From the NCBI RefSeq assembly GCF_019613795.1, contig NZ_CP080429.1, forward strand, positions 1,724,501-1,788,500: 64,000 nt of DNA, written 5' to 3'. Source of the DNA: Flavobacterium litorale (GTDB lineage: Bacteria > Bacteroidota > Bacteroidia > Flavobacteriales > Flavobacteriaceae). Within the stretch, counting starts at the first letter, position 1, and each line of letters starts with the position of its first letter. The notes below the pieces were generated by a model. The model made no database searches. It saw only the letters and a list, made by a program, of their open reading frames with translations, and was not told the DNA's origin. Positions 59,801 to 64,000 of the stretch are shown here, one piece after another. Both the position numbers and the translations under genes were made by a program.

Positions 59801-60068
59801 CTACAACGGTAACCCACTACCCGCAGACGACTACTGGTTTACCGTAACCTTTGTAGAAACCCAAGTACAAACATTTGAGATTACCGCCGCTGATATAAAA
59901 ACAAAAACAACAGAAGAAGGAGAAGAAATCAAATACTATGTCGTACCAGGCACGAGCATAGAAATTCCAGTTACACAAGAACAGATAGACCAGCTACCGA
60001 TTGAGATAACAGGGGATGCACAACCCGTGACAAGAGAATTTAAAGCGCACTTCTCTATGAAACGATAA
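53811..60068 (+). CDS. Giant T9SS type B secreted repeat protein (2085 residues)
   Basis: The signal peptide (KMNNIKYLFLSIFIFSSVTIFAQ) is followed by a PPC-like N-terminal domain (about 25-180, FCAGGDTLTFSNT, DVDFILWGPFGGP). An Ig-like segment comes next (about 185-260), then about 16 repeats of about 85-110 residues: CD or CDxN, then F-D-L-T, T-Y-Y-E/H-x-x-A-D-A, T-I-W/Y-V-R-V and L-x-L-I-V-N-P-L-P. A last Ig-like unit (about 1790-1860) precedes the type B sorting domain (about 1945 on: FFTPNADGYNDTWNIYGL, IYIFDRYGKLIKQ, GWDGTYNGNPLP, ending FKAHFSMKR). An insertion of about 45-50 residues (near 2018-2066) splits the sorting domain before the last strand. Most of the coding sequence is T-poor and C-rich, unlike the 5' end. 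Confidence 0.92.
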   Translation: MKMNNIKYLFLSIFIFSSVTIFAQSNTADGMEPFCAGGDTLTFSNTTNSDPADPDSAADSYGCLGSEPNPAWFFMQIGESGDLEFNLSQENAAGTGLDVDFILWGPFGGPPPIFGPENLNDDTEVDCSYSASATETVNIDGANAGEYYVILITNFSNQSGQINLTQTNTGEPGAGTTNCDIVCPLSLGEDFTLCPGNSSTIIVATIEDATSYEWFMDGDVIADETGQSLTVSEAGTYSVVVNKPGCVADATASVTITEPDPIPINDPLDITICAVGEPPYTFNLSQNNEYILNGLNPLFYPITFHTSEFDAIEGISPVFPATTVENYPAEDGTVMWLRIEDFTSGCSTFRSFTLFANPAPEPGEPSDMQACDIDNSGDEEFDLTEQDAAVFGDQDPTEFTITYHPTEEDADDNTAEIMNPETYVTGSTTIFVRLTSNEDEDCYNITSFDIIVTPTPEVDAPADQFACSDTGYALPVLSQGNYYTETNGGGTLLAEGTIITTTQTIFVYAESNTTPNNCTDEENFTVTIYDQPVVDTPADVFACESYTLPVLTVGNYYTGADGSGTLLNAGDEITTTQDIYIYADSGDTNTPCTDQHQYTIQIDTPPTLLPATALEECDDNFDSFTTFNLVPAGLEVTDGQPGFEISYHETFEAADFGTSPIDTPANYSAITGEIYIRVTPVGNTTNCRSIQPLTLTVYPRPTIPNVTDYVQCDVNNSPDGQETFDLTTKDSEVTLDIATISAEYYTSQANAQAGTNPITNPESYTNTESPETIWVAAVSDFGCRSVSSFDLIVNPLPVINPALDTFFSCEEIPGEGQFDTIEIDAAITQGAAGYSIRYYQTLAGAEGGGNNNLSSPFTSPTTTIYARVEDDLTSCIIITPVELEVIPAPIAPALAPLEECDFNLDNVAPFNLDPVIQNITNTLGNVSVTIHETQADANFAANAIPNTNNYTNIVDDTQTLYVRVQSTQTECFDIVPLQLIVHPVPEATTPEDYEICDNGTNDTDGIAIFDLSTRNEEILGDIDPLAFTITYYENQTAAQAGTNPITTASNYASTTTTVYARVTNNTTGCYDIVPLELIVNPLPVVNNPLPYTLCDENNPGDEQETFDLTTQYPLIVDDQNGIAITFHDTFEEAQLGDNPIPNPEAYQNQATVQTLFTRVTIEDTGCYRIVLLDIRVEPLPVLYVDNVDEELTVLCDEDGDGITFFNLDATLGDLINNGQNLEVSFHLTPEDALNNLNPITNTNNYPNITPFADVVYIRVANTLTGCTNSEAYALPLTVVPSPQVPDLEDITQCDDEDDNGQDNQALFDLTQQNQTIIDGLDPAIPDVIIHYFESEAAARNGAPRITTPANYTGTHEQTIWVRVEDPVTECFGISNFQLFLNQPLLLTTPSILTLCNSELPNDATETFDLTVKDEEILGPFGIGQGYTVTYYESEADQETGAAIPDPTQYENTDNAQTLYVTVTSTDGCESYTTLTIKVLPLPTPNQEPDALVLCDDNNSPDGEEEFNLFDAEADIRNNDPTTIITYYETEADAQNAENPIADPSAYQSATNSVWVRVAANTGNPDDQVCYQIVELPLIVNPLPVLGENGTIAPNAYCEENTDGQHTFILNEHLPFILIGEDPEDYTIRFYLDQAALDAGTALPNQYTNISTPQTILVWVENNTTGCINTAPLTLYVEEAATAFPITPGQLDTCDYDGTNDGQTTIDLTQIETQVLGGQDPLDYDVDYYENQDDAITDTNPIADPSTYINTIAGGQTIWVRVTNESTISRCYDITSIDITIEAIPEPIIQGGTLCVDYDTQEVLNPVVMDTGLDDSHTFIWYLNGEEITGATESTYIAQAVGSYSVEAISAGGCISDPIDPVTVDQSGPASEIQTSYTVSNAFSDEQTITITTTGYGEYEYQLDFGPWQTSNIFTDVSPGLHEVRIRDIGACSEHIVTLTDVSIIDYPRFFTPNADGYNDTWNIYGLSSQGGAEIYIFDRYGKLIKQISSQGEGWDGTYNGNPLPADDYWFTVTFVETQVQTFEITAADIKTKTTEEGEEIKYYVVPGTSIEIPVTQEQIDQLPIEITGDAQPVTREFKAHFSMKR
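54600..59160 (+). repeat. About 16 tandem protein repeats in the giant T9SS gene
   Basis: Units open at a C-D or C-E motif, for example ACDIDNSGDEEF, QCDVNNSPDGQETF, LCDENNPGDEQETF and LCDDNNSPDGEEEF, and end at V-N-P-L-P or the like. Period is about 85-110 codons. Exact DNA repeats occur: the 24 bp at 56181-56204 is identical to 57039-57062, 286 codons apart, and a close copy lies at 58539-58560. Confidence 0.85.
55200..59850 (+). other. T-poor, C-rich compositional segment within the giant T9SS gene
   Basis: In the first part of the gene one 60-base stretch (54001-54060) holds 7 C and 16 T by my count, while a stretch in the middle (57061-57120) holds 19 C and 7 T, about 47% G+C. The change begins between about 55150 and 55260. 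It ends about 59850, with a partial return to ordinary usage near 59430-59640. Synonymous sites change from T or A to mostly C, so ACC, AAC and GCC are frequent. Confidence 0.85.
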
Positions 60069-60098
60069 GTAGTGTTATAGAATATAAACACCAAAAAT

Positions 60099-60130
60099 AT
60101 AAGGCTACCCTTTAAGGGTAGCCTTATTTT
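60099..60130 (+). terminator. Rho-independent terminator of the giant T9SS gene
   Basis: AAGGCTACCCTT / AAGGGTAGCCTT arms with a short TA-type loop are followed by ATTTTAG. It lies 30 bp after the T9SS stop. Confidence 0.85.
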
Positions 60131-60169
60131 AGTTTAATATACTCTTGATTTGTGTAATTATTAGTAATT

Positions 60170-60207
60170 AAAAAAGAGCCTTACAAATATTTGTAAGGCT
60201 CTTTTTT
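60170..60207 (-). terminator. Perfect palindromic terminator of the aminotransferase gene
   Basis: A perfect 38-bp palindrome: arms AAAAAAGAGCCTTACAAAT and its exact complement. It lies 35 bp after the aminotransferase stop on the minus strand and is able to act on both strands. Confidence 0.88.
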
Positions 60208-60242
60208 ATCTTAATATTAAAATATAGATATCTTCTTTTCTT

Positions 60243-61439
60243 CTATTTTTTATCGTTGTATTGTTTTATGGCTTCCTTTAATATAGCTATAGATTGTATT
60301 AAGTCTTCTTTTTTAAGTACGTATGCAATACGTATTTCAGTTGTGCCTACGTTTGGTGAAGAATAAAATCCTGCTGCTGGAGCTACCATTATAGTTTCGC
60401 CATTAAGTTCAAAACTTTCTAATAACCACTGCGCAAATTTATCAGCATCATCTACGGGTAGTTTTGCAATGCAATAAAATGCTCCTTTGGGTACAGCAAC
60501 TTTTACACCTTCTATATCTTTAAGTCCTTTTATAAGTGTATCACGTCTATCTTTATACTCCTTAATTACCTCATCAAAATACTCTTTTGGAGTATCTAGT
60601 GCTGCTTCACTGGCAATTTGTGCTAGTGTAGGGGGGCTTAATCGTGCTTGAGCAAATTTCATTGCTGCTGACATTACAGCTTTGTTTTTAGACACTATGC
60701 AACCTACTCTTGCTCCACACATACTATAGCGTTTTGATACGGAATCAATCATTATAGCATGTTCTTCTATGCCTGATACATTCATAACAGAATAGTGCTC
60801 GTCGCCATCGTATGTAAATTCACGGTATACTTCATCAGCAATAAGAAAAAGATCATGTTCTTTTACCAACTCAGCTAATTGCAGTATTTCTTCTTCGGTA
60901 TACAAATAACCTGTTGGGTTACCAGGGTTGCATATTAATATTGCTTTTGTTTTTGGTGTTATTAGCTTTTCAAAATCGGCAATAGGGGGTAGGGCAAAGC
61001 CATCTTCTATTGTAGATATAACAGGAACTACGTTTACACCTGATGCTACTGAAAAACCATTGTAGTTGGCATAAAAAGGCTCAGGTATAATTATCTCATC
61101 ACCTGAATCCATAGTACTACCCATTGCAAATAAAAGTGCCTCAGATCCTCCTGTGGTTATAATTATATCAGCTTTATCAACTTGTATTCCGTGTTGCTGA
61201 TAGTAATTGGCCAGCTTTTCTCTATAGCTTTCAAAACCTGCCGAATGGCTATATTCTAATATTTCAGGTATATTATCTTTTACACTATTTAGTGCTCTTT
61301 CGGGTGTTTTTATATCGGGCTGCCCTATATTAAGGTGGTACACTTTTAGTCCTTTATCTTTAGCTGCCTCAGAGAAAGGAACTAATTTTCGTATAGGCGA
61401 TTCAGGCATCTGTTGCCCTTTTATAGATACTTTAGGCAT
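60243..61439 (-). CDS. Class I/II PLP-dependent aminotransferase
   Basis: 398 residues, fold-type I. The cofactor lysine is K236 (DSVSKRYSMCG), with N171 (NPGNPTG), D202 and Y205 (ADEVYREF) and R244 in their usual places; the C-terminal arginine that binds the substrate carboxylate lies in TTEIRIAYVL. The pattern is that of aspartate aminotransferase-like enzymes of Bacteroidota. It might use aspartate or aromatic substrates; the sequence alone does not decide. The gene is monocistronic: a perfect palindrome follows it and another hairpin lies 104 bp upstream of its start, beyond which is the DUF1573 gene. Confidence 0.9.
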   Translation of the reverse strand: MPKVSIKGQQMPESPIRKLVPFSEAAKDKGLKVYHLNIGQPDIKTPERALNSVKDNIPEILEYSHSAGFESYREKLANYYQQHGIQVDKADIIITTGGSEALLFAMGSTMDSGDEIIIPEPFYANYNGFSVASGVNVVPVISTIEDGFALPPIADFEKLITPKTKAILICNPGNPTGYLYTEEEILQLAELVKEHDLFLIADEVYREFTYDGDEHYSVMNVSGIEEHAIMIDSVSKRYSMCGARVGCIVSKNKAVMSAAMKFAQARLSPPTLAQIASEAALDTPKEYFDEVIKEYKDRRDTLIKGLKDIEGVKVAVPKGAFYCIAKLPVDDADKFAQWLLESFELNGETIMVAPAAGFYSSPNVGTTEIRIAYVLKKEDLIQSIAILKEAIKQYNDKK

Positions 61440-61545
61440 AGTATGAAACTTTATAATGAGTTGGGCAAATTTGCAATAAATTTTACATATTTTATAATTT
61501 TTACATTGTCAAATTTCATATAAATCAATATATATTGTTATAAAT

Positions 61546-61581
61546 ATAAAAAGCCCATGCAATAGCATGGGCTTTTTATTT
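61546..61581 (-). terminator. Rho-independent terminator of the DUF1573 gene
   Basis: AAAAAGCCCATGC / GCATGGGCTTTTT arms with an AATA loop lie 13 bp after the DUF1573 stop on the minus strand, with A/T runs on both sides. Confidence 0.9.
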
Positions 61582-61594
61582 GAAGCGTCTGTTT

Positions 61595-62023
61595 TTATTG
61601 GCTTGTTATCGTTTTTTTCTTCTGTAAAATATTCACGTCTTCCGCCGATTTTACTTCTCCTTTTATTTTAATTGCCACAGTACCATTTTCATAATTTACT
61701 GCGTTGGACATTACAGTAATAGTTTTTCTAATTGGTCCTGGCTTCATATTGTATTTTACTTCTATTTTGCCAGTTTTACCAGGCATAATAGGTTCTTTTG
61801 GTTTAGAGGGTATAGTACAACCACAGGTAGATTTTACTTTTTCTATTATCAAAGGCTCATCCCCTGTATTGGTAAATTCAAATTCGCGTATACCGCTATC
61901 TTCTCCTTTGTAAACAGTACCATAGTCAATAACATCTGTCTTAAACTCAATTTTTGGACCTGTTTGTGCGTACGATGCAGCGCTAATTATAATGGCTGCT
62001 AATAGACCTAAAATCTTCTTCAT
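61595..62023 (-). CDS. DUF1573 domain-containing exported protein
   Basis: 142 residues. The signal peptide (KKILGLLAAIIISAASYAQ) is cut after A-Q. The remainder is one immunoglobulin-like DUF1573 domain (about 22-128): FGTV-type strand IDYGTVYKGEDSGIREFEFT, then EPLIIEKVKSTCGCTIPSKP and GKTGKIEVKYNM. The C-G-C-T motif is the most conserved part of the domain. Many such proteins exist in Bacteroidota; no role is known. It is monocistronic: a terminator follows it, and the 160-bp gap upstream is shared with the divergent valS gene. Confidence 0.9.
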   Translation of the reverse strand: MKKILGLLAAIIISAASYAQTGPKIEFKTDVIDYGTVYKGEDSGIREFEFTNTGDEPLIIEKVKSTCGCTIPSKPKEPIMPGKTGKIEVKYNMKPGPIRKTITVMSNAVNYENGTVAIKIKGEVKSAEDVNILQKKKTITSQ

Positions 62024-62116
62024 AATCTAAGTTTTTAAATGTTTGGGTAAAAATACTCTGTTTACTTTAAAGTACAAATAGTAGCTGTGCTTTTTTTTAA
62101 ATTGTACTTATATGGT

Positions 62117-62124
62117 TACTTTTG
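62117..62124 (+). promoter_or_regulatory. Possible -7 box for valS
   Basis: TACTTTTG, matching TAnnTTTG, lies 59 bp before the valS ATG in the 160-bp divergent gap. A T-run instead of a clear TTG lies where the -33 element should be. Confidence 0.35.
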
Positions 62125-62183
62125 CAAGGAACTATCCAAAAATCAGACCATGATTTTGGAGCACATTTATAGAATAATAGCTT

Positions 62184-64000
62184 ATGACAATTCCATCGCA
62201 ATTTGATGCCAAAGCGGCAGAACAAAAGTGGTATGATTACTGGATGAAGAATAACTTTTTTCATTCAGAGCCTGACCATAGAAAGCCTTATACCATAGTA
62301 ATACCACCACCAAATGTAACAGGGGTGTTACACATGGGGCACATGCTTAACAATACAATACAGGATGTACTGATACGCCGTGCACGCCTTAAAGGATTTA
62401 ATGCTTGTTGGGTACCGGGTACCGACCATGCATCGATAGCCACAGAGGCTAAAGTTGTTGCGAAGTTAAAAGAGGAAGGGATTAATAAGAATGACCTTAG
62501 CCGTGAGGAGTTCCTTAAGCATGCTTGGGAATGGACAGATAAGTATGGTGGTGTAATACTGGAGCAGCTTAAAAAGCTAGGTGCATCGTGCGATTGGGAG
62601 CGTACTAAGTTTACTATGGACGATGATATGAGCGCATCTGTAATTCGTTCGTTTGTAGATTTGTATAACAAAGGATTAATATACCGAGGTTACCGAATGG
62701 TAAACTGGGATCCTGAGGCGCAAACTACTTTATCTGACGAAGAAGTTCATTACGAAGAGCAACAAGGAAAACTATACTATTTACGATATAAAATTGAGGG
62801 GAGCGATGAGCATTTAACCATAGCTACAACCCGCCCTGAAACGATATTGGGCGATACCGCTATTTGCGTAAACCCTAACGATGAACGTTACAGCCACCTG
62901 AAAGGTAAAAAAGCAATAGTGCCCATTGCCAACCGTGTTATACCTATAATATTTGACGATTATGTTGATGTTGAATTTGGTACAGGCTGCCTAAAGGTTA
63001 CACCTGCACACGATGTAAACGATAAGGAACTAGGTGAAAAACACAATTTAGAGATTATAGATATTTTTAATGCAGATGCTACACTAAATAGTTACGGTTT
63101 GCATTATGAAGGTAAAGACCGTTTTGTGGTTCGAAACGAAATAGCCAAAGAGCTTGAAGCTGCTGGGGTTATGGAGAAGATAGAAACCCATACGAATAAA
63201 GTAGGTACATCTGAAAGAACTAAAGCGGTAATTGAGCCACGCCTTTCTGACCAATGGTTTTTAAAAATGGAAGAACTTGCCAAACCTGCTATTAAAGCCG
63301 TTTTGGAAAGCGAAGAAGTAAAATTACACCCGAAACGTTTTGATAATACCTACCGCCACTGGATGGAAAATATTCGTGATTGGAATATATCGCGCCAATT
63401 ATGGTGGGGGCAACAAATACCCGCCTATTTTTATGGCGATGGTAAAGAAGATTTTGTTGTTGCAGAAACTAAAGAACAGGCATTAGGTTTAGCCAAGACT
63501 AAAACGGGCAATACAGCGCTAACGGTTAATGATTTAAAACAAGACCCTGATGCGCTAGATACTTGGTTCTCGTCGTGGTTATGGCCTATGGCTGTGTTTG
63601 GTGGTATTATGAACCCCGATAATGAGGAATTTAAATATTATTACCCTACTAACGATTTGGTTACAGGTCCTGATATTCTTTTCTTTTGGGTAGCTCGTAT
63701 GATTGTTGCAGGATATGAGTACACTGGCGAAAAGCCATTTAGTAATGTATACCTAACAGGTTTGGTACGCGACAAGCAACGTCGTAAAATGTCCAAATCA
63801 CTAGGAAACTCACCCGACCCGTTGGATTTGATTGAAAAATTTGGTGCTGATGGCGTTCGTGTAGGATTGTTACTAAGTGCCTCGGCAGGTAACGATATTA
63901 TGTTTGATGAGGAACTTTGCAACCAAGGTAAAGGATTCTCTAATAAAATATGGAATGCATTCCGCCTTATAAAAGGGTGGGAGGTAAGCGATATTGAGCA
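62184..64000 (+). CDS. valS: Valyl-tRNA synthetase (N-terminal about 605 residues, cut by window edge)
   Basis: An open frame runs from the ATG at 62184 to the end of the window with no stop. It opens [20 protein letters not shown], the usual start of ValRS. The HIGH-type motif is HMGH in [14 protein letters not shown] (codons about 45-58). The editing domain follows, with [36 protein letters not shown] precedes the second signature, KMSKS, at 63786-63800. Family members are about 870-880 residues, so the anticodon-binding part and the C-terminal coiled coil lie beyond the window. It charges tRNA-Val and edits away threonine. Confidence 0.96.
   Translation, partial: MTIPSQFDAKAAEQKWYDYWMKNNFFHSEPDHRKPYTIVIPPPNVTGVLHMGHMLNNTIQDVLIRRARLKGFNACWVPGTDHASIATEAKVVAKLKEEGINKNDLSREEFLKHAWEWTDKYGGVILEQLKKLGASCDWERTKFTMDDDMSASVIRSFVDLYNKGLIYRGYRMVNWDPEAQTTLSDEEVHYEEQQGKLYYLRYKIEGSDEHLTIATTRPETILGDTAICVNPNDERYSHLKGKKAIVPIANRVIPIIFDDYVDVEFGTGCLKVTPAHDVNDKELGEKHNLEIIDIFNADATLNSYGLHYEGKDRFVVRNEIAKELEAAGVMEKIETHTNKVGTSERTKAVIEPRLSDQWFLKMEELAKPAIKAVLESEEVKLHPKRFDNTYRHWMENIRDWNISRQLWWGQQIPAYFYGDGKEDFVVAETKEQALGLAKTKTGNTALTVNDLKQDPDALDTWFSSWLWPMAVFGGIMNPDNEEFKYYYPTNDLVTGPDILFFWVARMIVAGYEYTGEKPFSNVYLTGLVRDKQRRKMSKSLGNSPDPLDLIEKFGADGVRVGLLLSASAGNDIMFDEELCNQGKGFSNKIWNAFRLIKGWEVSDIE

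Overview
The window is chromosomal DNA from a member of the Bacteroidota, most likely a Flavobacterium-like Flavobacteriaceae. The evidence is AT-rich DNA, promoter-like TAnnTTTG boxes instead of sigma70 -10/-35 pairs, three proteins with type IX secretion (T9SS) sorting domains (one type A, two type B), a fused SecDF, a single long Rel protein and many signal peptides ending in A-Q. Coding density is high. No tRNA, rRNA, CRISPR array, insertion sequence or prophage was recognised.

Layout. 1-11.3 kb (minus strand): housekeeping genes, namely a DUF349 protein (cut by the window edge), aroE, a TPR protein, a class III aminotransferase, an OstA/LptA-like envelope protein, purA, a Fur-family regulator, rel and a SpoU rRNA/tRNA methyltransferase. 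11.3-19 kb: a tightly overlapping minus-strand operon (SpoIIM-like, multi-pass membrane protein, DUF4129-like, DUF4350, MoxR ATPase, DUF58) with a divergent RDD protein and a TRIC-type channel on the plus strand. 19-24.6 kb: a short MutS-like ATPase and a 1450-residue T9SS adhesin-like protein with five repeats of about 213 residues. 24.8-34.5 kb: the accessory part, a surface-polysaccharide locus (FemAB/GNAT-like protein, Wzx-type flippase, four glycosyltransferases, a QdtA/FdtA-type sugar ketoisomerase) interrupted by a secreted tail-fibre-like protein and a T9SS subtilisin-like protease.

34.5-53.5 kb: ftsE, a 1004-residue TPR protein paired with an outer-membrane barrel, a Gre-like protein, gyrB, a probable outer-membrane protein, mdh, secDF, an ExbB-ExbD-TonB energising set, then on the minus strand lgt, yidD, cysS and folE. 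53.8-60 kb: a 2085-residue T9SS type B protein built from about 16 repeats. Most of its coding sequence is T-poor and C-rich, unlike its own 5' end and unlike its neighbours. 60.2-64 kb: an aminotransferase, a DUF1573 protein and the start of valS, which runs off the window.

Much of the window serves the cell envelope: lipoprotein maturation (lgt), membrane insertion and secretion (yidD, secDF), LPS-related proteins (OstA-like, Wzx, glycosyltransferases), TonB energisation, and large T9SS surface proteins that need Sec and then the outer-membrane T9SS. The best candidates for something poorly described are the compositionally odd 2085-residue adhesin with an insertion in its sorting domain, the MoxR/DUF58/SpoIIM/RDD membrane gene set, and the secreted protease plus tail-fibre-like pair inside the polysaccharide locus.
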